A stretch of 37,519 nucleotides of DNA from Chlorobiaceae bacterium (lineage in GTDB: Bacteria; Bacteroidota; Ignavibacteria; UBA10030; SZUA-254), in the NCBI GenBank assembly GCA_013824245.1, contig PNNN01000015.1, forward strand, positions 1-37,519, in the 5' to 3' direction. Positions 28,001 to 35,205 of the stretch are shown piece after piece. Position 1 is the stretch's first letter; every line of letters starts with the position of its first letter. The notes beneath the pieces were generated by a model. The model searched no databases. It worked only from the letters and a program-made list of their open reading frames with translations, and had not been told where the DNA came from. The translations under genes were made by a program, and so were the position numbers.

Positions 28001-28320
28001 ACGCTCTCTCGATGGAAGTTCGACTTAATGAAATCATACGCAACTTTCGAGGTGATCAAACAAAGCGTTCACGAAATGAAAACTCACAACCATCTATTAA
28101 TGATCGTGTGAACAAGACAGTCTACGATATGAGTAGCTCGACTTCGCGTCCAACACAGACGGTTCAGGATGCATACGATATTGCAAACGCAGAATTTACG
28201 AGCGAGCTGCAAAAACTTCGTACACTTGTTGAAGTTGATCTGAAGAATCTTGAGCAAGCCGCTGAAGCTGCGGGTGCACCTTGGACACCAGGAAGAGTGC
28301 CGGAGTGGAAGGGAGAATAA
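25021..28320 (+). CDS. Secreted VPS10/sortilin-type BNR-propeller protein
   Basis: 1099 residues. A signal peptide (about 1-22) leads into a long propeller region (about 40-740) with many (D/N)xGxTW Asp-box repeats, for example TTNSGTTWTPI, SDDGGKSWKNM, TTDAGKTWNNI and SIDAGKTWTSI. The order and spacing match the sortilin/VPS10 class of bacterial propellers often annotated as glycosyl hydrolases. A FlgD-like Ig segment follows (about 845-935, LTVTDGDGNVVRKLTG), then a helical C terminus (about 945-1080). GGAG lies 9 nt before the ATG. Probably periplasmic or surface-exposed; no catalytic activity is shown for this class, so a hydrolase name is not justified. Confidence 0.85.
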   Translation: MKRFLLIFVSLSIILTISLFAESKKDSKQEDTSKTKDPMQSGTFSGLKFRSIGPALMSGRISSIAINPTDKSNWYIGVASGGVWKTTNSGTTWTPIFDDQGSYSIGCVTLDPTNPLVVWVGTGENNSQRSVGYGDGVYRSDDGGKSWKNMGLKKSEHIARIIVDPRNSAVVYVASQGPLWGPGGERGLFKTTDAGKTWNNILSINENTGVTDLVMDPKNHDVIYAASYQRRRHVWTLIDGGPDGGIHKSTDAGATWTKLKNGLPAGDVGRIGLAISPVDNRVVYAIVEATKGKGGFFLSVDCGANWEKRGEYVSGSPQYYQTIYCDPKDVDRVYSMDVFLQVSDDAGKTFTRLGEKSKHVDNHAMWIDADDTRHYIVGSDGGLYESFDRGQTWDYFANLPITQFYDVCVDSSKPFYYVYGGTQDNSTLGGPSRTRNASGITNQDWFITTGGDGFQSRVDPEDPNIVYSESQYGGLVRYDRRTGEEIGIQPQPGKGEEGLRWNWDSPLIISPHSHTRLYFAANKLFRSDDRGDSWKPVSGDLTRQIDRNQLEVMGKIWSVDAVAKNASTSLYGNCTALSESPKKEGMIFIGTDDGLIHVTEDGGSSWKKYEKFPGVPEKTFVSRILTSQHDINVVYASFDNHKMADFNPYILKSIDAGKTWTSIKGNLPANGPVLAIAEDHINPNLLFVGTEFGVFFTIDGGQKWIQLKSGVPTIAVRDIAIQKRENDLVLATFGRGFYILDDYSPLRAIKKEMLEKDVVTFSIEDAMMFMQAYPLGGSKKATQGESFYTASNPPFGASFTYYLKDALKTKKEIRQEVEKEAEKKKQSVRYPTFDELRAEDEEEAPAIMLTVTDGDGNVVRKLTGSNSKGINRTTWDLRYPLPYLASPPPPGSDDEPEGGPMVMPGKYTITLSKKVNGVVTPLGEPQSFTAFVPGQENMIPEDRKMLVEFQKKAAKLQRAFSGASQMAGELKNRLVSIKRALNETSSPVDNLMKDALSMEVRLNEIIRNFRGDQTKRSRNENSQPSINDRVNKTVYDMSSSTSRPTQTVQDAYDIANAEFTSELQKLRTLVEVDLKNLEQAAEAAGAPWTPGRVPEWKGE

Positions 28321-28652
28321 GCAGGATTGACTCCGATTTCACTCATCGATTGAACTCTGAAAGAAGTTGAAGTTCTATCCATGAATTATTCATGATATAT
28401 ATTTGAAAGGAATAAAAATATTTCTATTTGTTAAATCAAAATTAGATTACTAATATTAGATAGAAAATGTAGGGGTGACATCACGTTGCCCCAATATCCG
28501 TAAGGAAGTTCAATTCCTGCCCGCCAGAATGTACCTAATTTAGTAGACGGGGGACATACCTACATTGGGCATCCAATTATTGACCAAACCAGAATACATG
28601 AAAAAAATATTTGGGTGAGGTTGTTTCTCTTTATAATCGTTCGGCAGTAGTG
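28321..28652. other. 332-nt intergenic region, no gene seen
   Basis: Between the VPS10-type gene and hicA I find no convincing ORF. The inner part has an inverted repeat AATGTAGG (28466-28473) with CCTACATT (28559-28566), enclosing GC-richer sequence (CCTGCCCGCC, GACGGGGG) unlike the AT-rich surroundings. It may be a decayed palindromic element. Confidence 0.4.
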
Positions 28653-28898
28653 TCAATCAATAAAAAGGTGGGGTCGTAATTGGTCTTCGGGAATGTACCG
28701 ACTCGCCTGTCTGAAAATCGCTCGGATAGTTCCTGAGTCGAGTTCTTTATGGTTGGGAATCGTTAGTGTTTGTTTTTCTCCTGTGGTTGAAATGCGGCGA
28801 AGTTTAACATGTGAGCCGCGTTGTGTAAGAGTGGCAAAACCAAATGAAGTCAGAATTGAAATAATATCATCTCCAGAAAGTCGCCTTGGTTTAGGCAT
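28653..28898 (-). CDS. hicA: HicA-type mRNA interferase toxin
   Basis: 81 residues with the HicA double-stranded-RNA-binding-like fold: GDDIISILTSFGF, then TQRGSHVKLRR containing the catalytic His30, and IPNHKELDSGTIRAIFRQAS. Toxins of this family cleave mRNA. The gene overlaps the upstream hicB by 8 nt, consistent with coupled translation. The order hicB-hicA is the reverse of the E. coli hicAB order but common elsewhere. Confidence 0.9.
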   Translation of the reverse strand: MPKPRRLSGDDIISILTSFGFATLTQRGSHVKLRRISTTGEKQTLTIPNHKELDSGTIRAIFRQASRYIPEDQLRPHLFID

Positions 28899-29124
28899 GA
28901 ACAGTGTCCAGTTCCATCGTCAATAAAAGTTTTGGATTTTGTGTAAGACCATACTCTTCTGGGTCTTCGCCTTCGAGATGAAGCGTAACTGCCTCTTGAA
29001 GATTCGCAATAGTTTCATCGAGTGTTCTACCTTGTGTAACAACGTTGATTTCTAAACACTCAGCAACGTAAAATTCATCTCCTTTTCGGATGACAGCTTT
29101 TATTGTATGTTGGAGTGGTGCCAT
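28891..29124 (-). CDS. hicB: HicB-type antitoxin
   Basis: 77 residues containing the partial RNase H-like fold: HTIKAVIRKGDEFYVAECLEI, GRTLDETIANLQEAVTLHLE. The protein ends about 15 residues after this domain, so the usual C-terminal ribbon-helix-helix or HTH DNA-binding domain is missing; autoregulation by this protein is therefore uncertain. It neutralises HicA by direct binding. Confidence 0.85.
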   Translation of the reverse strand: MAPLQHTIKAVIRKGDEFYVAECLEINVVTQGRTLDETIANLQEAVTLHLEGEDPEEYGLTQNPKLLLTMELDTVHA

Positions 29125-29227
29125 ATTTTTATCTTTATGATTATATGAGGATATTTTTCTATTTTCATTTTATAAAAATAAGTGTTAATATCCAAATGTA
29201 TCTTTCTTATGCTATATTCGTAATACC

Positions 29228-29396
29228 TATTAGAGACTTCTAAAAAATCTCTCCAATTGTCACCCTGAACGCCCGCCTGCCAATGTCCGCCATAGCGGAT
29301 GGCGGGCAGGAAGTGAAGGGTCTCGAATACTTTAAAATCGAGATGTTTCGCTCCGCTCAACATGACAAAAAAGAATAATTCAGAAGTCTCTATTAA
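29228..29396. mobile_element. MITE-like palindromic element
   Basis: About 169 bp with imperfect terminal inverted repeats: TATTAGAGACTTCT on the left (29228-29241) and AGAAGTCTCTATTA on the right (29383-29396). Inside are nested inverted repeats: TTGTCA..CTGA / TCAACATGACAA, a strong hairpin TCCGC/GCGGA within CGCCCGCC...GGCGGGC (29270-29306), and TCTCGA/TCGAGA. No ORF of its own; the 87-codon frame through it is a product of the palindrome. A similar right-end motif (TTTCAGATGTCTCTATTAA) lies at 18-36 of the window. The rest of the 29125-29519 gap is AT-rich and holds no other gene. Confidence 0.65.
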
Positions 29397-29519
29397 TTAG
29401 TTACTATAGACACAAAACACCAAAATCTGCATTTGGTGGAAATCTATAATCTGAAATCAAAAATCTTTAATCTATGAATTCAAAAATATTTCAAGTTAAT
29501 CCACTATAGGGAAAAATAT

Positions 29520-31046
29520 ATGACAGAAATTAATCGTCGGGATTTCATCCGCAAGGGTGGAGTAGGATTAGTAGCCGGCATAACGTCGCCGCTATGGTTT
29601 GACTTGCTCGCTCACGGGAAAATCCCACCACCTTCTTCTGCATTCTTCGAAGAACGCTTTGGCGTTTCTCAAGAAGATATGAGAAAGATTTTAGAGATCG
29701 CCCTTACGAAGGGTGGTGAGTTCTCAGAACTGTTTTTCGAGTACCGCATCCTAAATTCTGTAAGGATGGAAGAAGACATCATCAAGGATTCATCAGAAAA
29801 TATTTCACTTGGTGTCGGTATTCGTGTTCTTAAAGGAGCGCAAACCGGTTACGGTTACACCGATGATCTTTCATTCGAGAAGATGAAACAGACCGCACTT
29901 ACTGCGGCTGCCATTGCTTCAGGAATGTCGAAATTGTCAGTTGCCAACCTTACACAAAAATCATCCAATCTTCAAGTTTACGATTTGAAATCTCCACTCA
30001 ACGAGTTGAAGCTTGCATCAAAAGTCGATCTTGTCAAAGAAGCTTACAACGCTGTTAAATCGTACGATGGACGAATTGTCAAAGCGCAAGTTTCCTTCAT
30101 GGATGAGATTCAATATGTTACGATAGCAAATAGCGAAGGATTGCTTATATCCGATGCGCGCCCACAGATAATGATGGCTGCATCTGCTACGGCTGAAGAG
30201 AATGGAATTAGAAATACCGGATTCAAAACAGCCGGCGGTCGTTATGGACTCGGATATTTTCAGAACATAATGCCGCCTAAAGAAGTTGGGAAGAAAGCTG
30301 CGCAAGATGCAATCACACTTCTTTCCGCTGTCGATCCGCCTGCAGGTGAACAACCTGTTGTGTTGAGTTCATATCAATCTGGTGTGATGATTCACGAAGC
30401 CGTTGGTCATCCGCTCGAAGCTGATGGTAACAGAAAGAAAACTTCAATCATGTGGGATAAGCTCGGTAAGCAGGTTGCGAATCCTATCGTAACTATTTAT
30501 GACGATCCGACAATTCCCAATTATCGCGGAAGTCTTAATGTCGATGACGAAGGAACAATTCCTAAAAAAACTATGCTTATAGAAAAGGGAACGCTTGTAG
30601 GTTACATTCAGGATCGTCAGTCTGCAAAATTAATGGGGATGGAAATGAATGGTCACGGACGCAGACAAACTTATCGAAATAATCCGATCCCCCGAATGGC
30701 AAATACAGTGTTGGCGCCAGGCGATGCAACTCCTGAAGATATTATCAAATCGGTGAAGAAGGGATTTTATGCCGAAACGTATCAGGGCGGCCAGGTTAGT
30801 GATACCGGAAAGTTTACATTCTCTGTTAATATGGGTTACCTGATTGAGGATGGAAAGTTGACCAAGCCCGTGAAGAATGCAACACTCATCGGAACGAATG
30901 TGCAGATACTGAATGAAGTTGAGATGATTGCAAACGACACTCAATTTTTCCTCGGCACATGCGGTAAGGATGGACAATCAGCACCGGTTACAGCAGGAAC
31001 CCCAACACTCAAACTACGTCAGATGACGGTAGGAGGTCGGCAATGA
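29520..31046 (+). CDS. tldD: TldD-family metalloprotease with twin-arginine leader
   Basis: 508 residues. The N terminus has a twin-arginine motif (NRRDFIRKG, 5-13) and a weakly hydrophobic stretch (about 13-31), a likely Tat signal; most TldD proteins are cytoplasmic. Metal ligands are His292 and His297 with Glu293 in the HEAVGH motif, and Cys481 in GTCGKDGQ. TldD forms a heterodimer with TldE/PmbA that degrades unfolded peptides and matures some peptides such as microcin B17. The tldE gene overlaps its stop by 4 nt. An AGGGA ribosome-binding site lies shortly before the ATG. Confidence 0.92.
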   Translation: MTEINRRDFIRKGGVGLVAGITSPLWFDLLAHGKIPPPSSAFFEERFGVSQEDMRKILEIALTKGGEFSELFFEYRILNSVRMEEDIIKDSSENISLGVGIRVLKGAQTGYGYTDDLSFEKMKQTALTAAAIASGMSKLSVANLTQKSSNLQVYDLKSPLNELKLASKVDLVKEAYNAVKSYDGRIVKAQVSFMDEIQYVTIANSEGLLISDARPQIMMAASATAEENGIRNTGFKTAGGRYGLGYFQNIMPPKEVGKKAAQDAITLLSAVDPPAGEQPVVLSSYQSGVMIHEAVGHPLEADGNRKKTSIMWDKLGKQVANPIVTIYDDPTIPNYRGSLNVDDEGTIPKKTMLIEKGTLVGYIQDRQSAKLMGMEMNGHGRRQTYRNNPIPRMANTVLAPGDATPEDIIKSVKKGFYAETYQGGQVSDTGKFTFSVNMGYLIEDGKLTKPVKNATLIGTNVQILNEVEMIANDTQFFLGTCGKDGQSAPVTAGTPTLKLRQMTVGGRQ

Positions 31047-32365
31047 AAAACGATAATCTTTTAAAATTGGCAGAAGACTTGGTTGCTTTTGGTCGTAAGA
31101 AAGGTGCAAGTCAGATCGAAGTATCAATTGGACAGGGGAGTGAGTTTTCTCTCGATGTTCGTGAAGGTGAAGTCGAGCGGTTGGTTGAAGCCGGTTCCAA
31201 AGGACTTTCACTTCGACTTTTTGTGGAAGGAAAGATGGCACGTGCAAGTTCTTCCGATCTCTCCAAAGAAACGTTGGAAAAACTTGTCGAGAATGCTATC
31301 GAGCGTGCGAAACTTTCAAGTGCCGATCCGCTGGCAGGTCTTCCTGAAAAGGAAGTCATATCTGTCGATATCGAAAAACTGAAAATGTGGGACCCTGCTA
31401 TTCTCGAACTTCAGCCGGAGAAAAAAATCGCTGTAGCCAAAGAGATTGAAAAAATCTGTTTGGCTGATAAACGTGTGAAGAAGAGTTATGGTTCGTCGTA
31501 TGGAACATACACTGGCGAGACATTCCTTGCCAACTCGAATGGTTTCAGCGGATCGTATAAACGTACTACTTGTTCGTCAGGAGTTTATCTGCAATCGGGA
31601 GATGAACAGAATCTCTTCGACGAGGGCTGGAACGATTCTTCCAGAATTCTGAGTGAGCTTGAAAGTCCCGAAGAAATTGCGAAGAAAGCGATTCACAGAG
31701 TAACACGACTCATTGGCGGCAAGAAAGTTGAAACGCAGAATGTTCCGGTTGTATTCGAGTCACCGATGACGGCAAGTCTGCTTAGTTTTTTATTTAATTG
31801 CATCAACGGCAACAGCATCTATCTCAAGCAATCGTTCCTTGCAGGAAAGATAGGCGAAAAAATCGGAAGCGATCTTGTAACGGTAACGGATGATGGACTT
31901 ATACCCGGTGCCGCAGGTACAAAACCGTTCGATGGTGAAGGTGTTCCCACGAGAAAAACCGTGGTTATTGAAAACGGTGTACTGAAGAGTTATCTGATGG
32001 ATACTTACGCAAGTAAGAAGCTGAATATGAAGTCAACAGGTAATAGTTCTGGCACAAATAATTTCTATCTCTCATCGGGCAAATCGACGCCGGAGGAAAT
32101 TATTAAATCGGTTGATAAGGGATTATTTCTCACCGGCACAATCGGGTTTGGTTTAGTGCCGACAACCGGCGATATTTCCCGCGGTGCATACGGTTTATGG
32201 ATCGAGAAAGGTGAGCTGACTTATCCGGTAGCAGAGATTACATTCTCCGGGAATCTCGGTCAGCTTCTCAAAGGCATCGAGATGGTTGGCAATGATGTTA
32301 AGTTTAAAGATTCCATCACCGGTCCGACTATCAAGGTTGCAGAGATGACTGTGGGTGGGAAGTAA
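31043..32365 (+). CDS. tldE: TldE/PmbA-family protein
   Basis: 440 residues, the normal length. N-terminal SQIEVSIGQGSEFSLDVREGEVERL matches the family, and the C-terminal GPTIKVAEMTVGGK parallels TldD. The HExxxH motif and the Cys are absent, as expected for the non-metal partner. No signal peptide is visible. The ATG overlaps the tldD stop (ATGA), giving coupled translation and a 1:1 supply for the heterodimer. Confidence 0.92.
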   Translation: MKNDNLLKLAEDLVAFGRKKGASQIEVSIGQGSEFSLDVREGEVERLVEAGSKGLSLRLFVEGKMARASSSDLSKETLEKLVENAIERAKLSSADPLAGLPEKEVISVDIEKLKMWDPAILELQPEKKIAVAKEIEKICLADKRVKKSYGSSYGTYTGETFLANSNGFSGSYKRTTCSSGVYLQSGDEQNLFDEGWNDSSRILSELESPEEIAKKAIHRVTRLIGGKKVETQNVPVVFESPMTASLLSFLFNCINGNSIYLKQSFLAGKIGEKIGSDLVTVTDDGLIPGAAGTKPFDGEGVPTRKTVVIENGVLKSYLMDTYASKKLNMKSTGNSSGTNNFYLSSGKSTPEEIIKSVDKGLFLTGTIGFGLVPTTGDISRGAYGLWIEKGELTYPVAEITFSGNLGQLLKGIEMVGNDVKFKDSITGPTIKVAEMTVGGK

Positions 32366-32400
32366 GAATCTTGAGATGAAGTAGGTTTTTGAAAAAATAG

Positions 32401-32500
32401 TCTTAGTGAATCTTAGTGTTCTTTGTGTCTAAGTGGTGAACGTTTTTACCACTCAGTTCACGAAGATCACTGAGGGACACTAAGAAATATTAGTGTTTAG
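32401..32500. repeat. Long inverted-repeat element R1 (CTTAGTG family)
   Basis: Left arm TCTTAGTGAATCTTAGTG... with TGTGTCTAAGTGGTGAA and right arm ACCACTCAGTTCACGAAG... with GACACTAAGAAA form an imperfect hairpin of about 40 bp per arm. Two further copies lie at 35091-35202 and 35653-35770. No ORF. It follows tldE and could act as a transcription terminator or RNA stabiliser. Confidence 0.8.
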
Positions 32501-32595
32501 TCAACCCTGCTTCATCTTACTAATTTTGACATTCCTAATTATTCTTCGTAAAATACCTCATAATAATTTTCATTTTTCAATCTCGAAAGCATCTT

Positions 32596-33837
32596 ATGTC
32601 ACCAGAAAATTTTACTAATCTCAACCACATAGCTGAATCATACGTCAAATTAGTTCTTTCCGTCGGTCAGCACGATGATAGTTATGTGGATGCTTACTAT
32701 GGTCCGGTAAATTATATTCAAGAAGTTAAATCTGAAAAGCGTACACTTCCTGAAATAAAATCAATCGGTGAAAAAGCAATCGCAGAATTGCTCCCACTTG
32801 ATCTCAGTCGAGAAGAAGAAATCATACAACTGCGATGGCAATATCTAAAAACGCAGCTACAGTCATTGATAGCGCGCGTTGAGATGTTAGAAGGTAGGAA
32901 GTTTTCATTTGACGAAGAAGCAAAAGCCCTTTATGATGCTGTTCCGCCGAAATATCCCGAATCACATTTCCAAAAAATTCTTTCCGAGATGGATGCAATA
33001 CTTCCCGGCACCGGAACTGTAAGTGCAAGGTACGATGAATTTAAAAAAGAGTTCATCATACCAAAAGATAAATTGGATTCAGTATTTCAGGAGGCGATAG
33101 TCGAGTGCCGCAAACGCACAAAGGAATACATTGAGCTTCCTGAACACGAGAGCTTTACTATCGAGTATGTAAACGACAAACCGTGGAGCGGATATAATTG
33201 GTACAAAGGTGACGGGTTTAGTTTGATTCAGATGAACACCGACCTGCCGATTTATATAGATCGTGCGGTTGACCTTGCTGCACACGAAGGTTATCCCGGA
33301 CATCATGTCTATAACTCTTTGCTTGAAAGTATTCTCTACAAAAAATATGGATGGGTGGAGGCATCGGTTTATGCTTTGTTCAGTCCACAGTCTTTGATTG
33401 CCGAGGGAACAGCAAACTTCGGTATCGGAGTAGTTCTGCCCGGAAATGATAGAATTGAATTTGAAAAAAGAATTTTATTTCCCATAGCAGGTATGGATAG
33501 CAATAAAGCCGAGAGATACTATCAAATTCATGAACTGTTTTTAAAGTTAGGATATGCCGGTAATGAAGCCGCACGCGGATATCTCAACGGTACAATGACT
33601 CGCGATGAAGCGGCGGCGTGGCTTGTGAAGTACGCGCTCATGTCACCCGACCGTGCCCAACAGCGCACACGTTTCTTCGATACGTATCGCAGTTATGTAA
33701 TTAACTATAATCTCGGACAGGATTTGGTCAAGCAGTATATCGAGAAGCGTGGCGGCACACCCGACAAACCGCAAAAGAGATGGGAAGAGTTTAAGAAATT
33801 GATCTCATCACCGAGGTTGCCATCGGGTCTTTTGTAG
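32596..33837 (+). CDS. DUF885-type putative zinc peptidase
   Basis: 413 residues, no signal peptide, so probably cytoplasmic. The metal motif HEGYPGHH is at 230-237, and a downstream Glu (270, in IAEGTANFG) is a plausible further ligand, as in gluzincin-like families. DUF885 proteins are otherwise longer and often secreted; this is a shorter intracellular form. Substrate unknown. The last codons (SPRLPSGLL) lie in a copy of a short intergenic repeat (33808-33828), so the true ancestral C terminus may have been different. Confidence 0.8.
   Translation: MSPENFTNLNHIAESYVKLVLSVGQHDDSYVDAYYGPVNYIQEVKSEKRTLPEIKSIGEKAIAELLPLDLSREEEIIQLRWQYLKTQLQSLIARVEMLEGRKFSFDEEAKALYDAVPPKYPESHFQKILSEMDAILPGTGTVSARYDEFKKEFIIPKDKLDSVFQEAIVECRKRTKEYIELPEHESFTIEYVNDKPWSGYNWYKGDGFSLIQMNTDLPIYIDRAVDLAAHEGYPGHHVYNSLLESILYKKYGWVEASVYALFSPQSLIAEGTANFGIGVVLPGNDRIEFEKRILFPIAGMDSNKAERYYQIHELFLKLGYAGNEAARGYLNGTMTRDEAAAWLVKYALMSPDRAQQRTRFFDTYRSYVINYNLGQDLVKQYIEKRGGTPDKPQKRWEEFKKLISSPRLPSGLL
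33808..33828 (+). repeat. CCGAGGTTGCC short repeat, copy A (in the DUF885 3' end)
   Basis: Core CACCGAGGTTGCCATCGGG. Related copies at 33874-33896 and 34192-34215. This one is read through as codons for SPRLPSGL. Confidence 0.75.
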
Positions 33838-33838
33838 A

Positions 33839-33870
33839 TGTCGCACACCTTTAAGGTGTACGACATTTTT
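33839..33870 (+). terminator. Rho-independent terminator after the DUF885 gene
   Basis: Stem TGTCG.ACACCTT / AAGGTGT.CGACA followed by TTTTT (33866-33870), starting 2 nt after the stop codon. Confidence 0.8.
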
Positions 33871-33873
33871 CAA

Positions 33874-33896
33874 TGCCGAGGTTGCTTTCGGGATTA
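33874..33896 (+). repeat. CCGAGGTTGCC short repeat, copy B
   Basis: TGCCGAGGTTGCTTTCGGG followed by ATTA, just before the DUF2442 gene; the terminator lies between copies A and B. Confidence 0.75.
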
Positions 33897-33937
33897 ATTT
33901 AATTTTGTTAGATAAAACTTTTTTGAAGAAGAATGTT

Positions 33938-34177
33938 ATGTGTGCTTTTGTACCGAAAATTTCTGAAGCGTTGGCATCCGATGTATGGTTTGATCCTGAT
34001 TTATTGCACATGCGATTGCTTGATGGAAGAGAGCTAAGTGTGCCTTTAGAATGGTTTCCCAAACTTCGAAACGCTACAGATAAACAACGTGATAAATGGA
34101 GATTTATAGGGAGGGGTATCGGTATTCATTGGGATGAGCTGGATGAAGATATATCAATTCCAGCTTTGTTAAAATAA
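33938..34177 (+). CDS. DUF2442 domain protein
   Basis: 79 residues from the ATG at 33938, which follows a GAAGAAG sequence 6-7 nt upstream; an in-frame TTG at 33905 would add 11 residues and is less likely. The pattern DVWFDPDLLHMRLLDGRELSVPLEWFPKL and a C-terminal GIHWDELDEDISIPALL is typical of DUF2442. Members are often encoded beside DUF4160 proteins in toxin-antitoxin-like pairs; no partner is present here, so this is a solitary copy. It sits between two copies of the CCGAGGTTGCC repeat, which suggests insertion as a small cassette. Confidence 0.8.
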   Translation: MCAFVPKISEALASDVWFDPDLLHMRLLDGRELSVPLEWFPKLRNATDKQRDKWRFIGRGIGIHWDELDEDISIPALLK

Positions 34178-34191
34178 AATTATTAATTTCA

Positions 34192-34215
34192 TCGCCGAGG
34201 TTGCCGTCGGGATTA
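34192..34215 (+). repeat. CCGAGGTTGCC short repeat, copy C
   Basis: TCGCCGAGGTTGCCGTCGGG followed by ATTA, 14 nt after the DUF2442 stop. Same orientation as copies A and B. Confidence 0.75.
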
Positions 34216-34248
34216 GTATAACATATCGGCCCTGCGGGATGCTGTTGT

Positions 34249-34887
34249 TTATTTTATGAATGTAATCTGAAACTCTCTTAAAGTAAATTTCTCAAAACTA
34301 TCTTTATCGATATCACTTTTATTATCAGGTAATGCCAATATTTTGTCATTGATAAAATCAAGTTTATTTTCAGTCGGAAATCGTGATAATACAAATTCTT
34401 TTCGATTCTTTTTCCAATCTATCAATAATTGCCCGGAGAATTGAGTTATCGGATATGGTAAATAGTAATAATAATCAATCCTATTTCTGCCAAAAACCTT
34501 CTTGATCAAATCGTCTGTTACTGGAATTTTAATACTACCTAATAATTTTAAATCTACATTCCCATCTTTAAATTTGAAATATACTCTTTCAATCGGATAT
34601 TCAGTTGAATCCTGATTTACCGATGAAATATATAAGATACCAATTCCATTAAGTTTATTGTATTCATTTAAATTACTAGCAAAAGCAAAATCAAACTGAG
34701 CTAATCTAGGTACTGGCGCGTATTCCTGATATTTTATAGCAGCCTCCTTAATTCTTGTTGTCATAGTGATTGCTGAGACAGAGCTATCAGCAATTCTAAA
34801 ATTTTCAGTCTCATGTGTTATCTGTTGAGAATTGGAACAAGTCAGAAAAATCTGGATACTAAAAAAGAAACTAAGAAATCTTTTCAT
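34249..34887 (-). CDS. Exported protein of unknown function, possible lipoprotein
   Basis: 212 residues. The N terminus (MKRFLSFFFSIQIFLTCSNSQ) is a signal peptide; FLTC could be a lipobox with Cys17, although the sequence is not ideal. The mature part is predicted mixed alpha/beta with no motif I recognise. No neighbours on the same strand within operon distance. Codon use and base composition are more AT-rich than the nearby metabolic genes. Confidence 0.6.
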   Translation of the reverse strand: MKRFLSFFFSIQIFLTCSNSQQITHETENFRIADSSVSAITMTTRIKEAAIKYQEYAPVPRLAQFDFAFASNLNEYNKLNGIGILYISSVNQDSTEYPIERVYFKFKDGNVDLKLLGSIKIPVTDDLIKKVFGRNRIDYYYYLPYPITQFSGQLLIDWKKNRKEFVLSRFPTENKLDFINDKILALPDNKSDIDKDSFEKFTLREFQITFIK

Positions 34888-35205
34888 AATCTGTTATTAT
34901 TTAGTTGAGATAAACTAGAAAATTTTGCCTAACTAGTGTATTAATGAACTATGGCGTTTTTCTCACTCCTGTCTGACATTTGATTTATTTTGAAATATCA
35001 AAAATATTCCCAATATCAATCTCCATAGCGTAATGAATATAAAACTTGATCGGGTGAAAGTCAAAAACACATTCGTTTATATTATATAAGACTTAGTGAA
35101 CCTTAGTGTTCTGAGTGTCTTTGTGGTGAATATTTAATCTTCGAGAATAAATCAAACCAAATTACAACTAAGTCACAAAGTTCACTAAGAAACACTTAGA
35201 AATAA
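34888..35205. other. 318-nt intergenic region
   Basis: No gene is seen. The right half (35091-35202) is a copy of the CTTAGTG inverted-repeat element. The left half is plain AT-rich DNA upstream of the divergent lipoprotein-like gene. Confidence 0.5.
35091..35202. repeat. Long inverted-repeat element R2 (CTTAGTG family)
   Basis: Arms begin ACTTAGTGAACCTTAGTG and end CACTAAGAAACACTTAG; GTGTCTTTGTGGTGAA on the left faces CAAAGTTCACTAAG on the right. It ends 3 nt short of the epimerase stop codon, so on the minus strand it is directly downstream of that gene. Confidence 0.8.

Noticed and set aside
29100-29363. 87-codon minus-strand ORF over the MITE-like element
   Set aside because: Its coding content is the palindromic repeat and the hicB leader; it looks like a repeat artefact.
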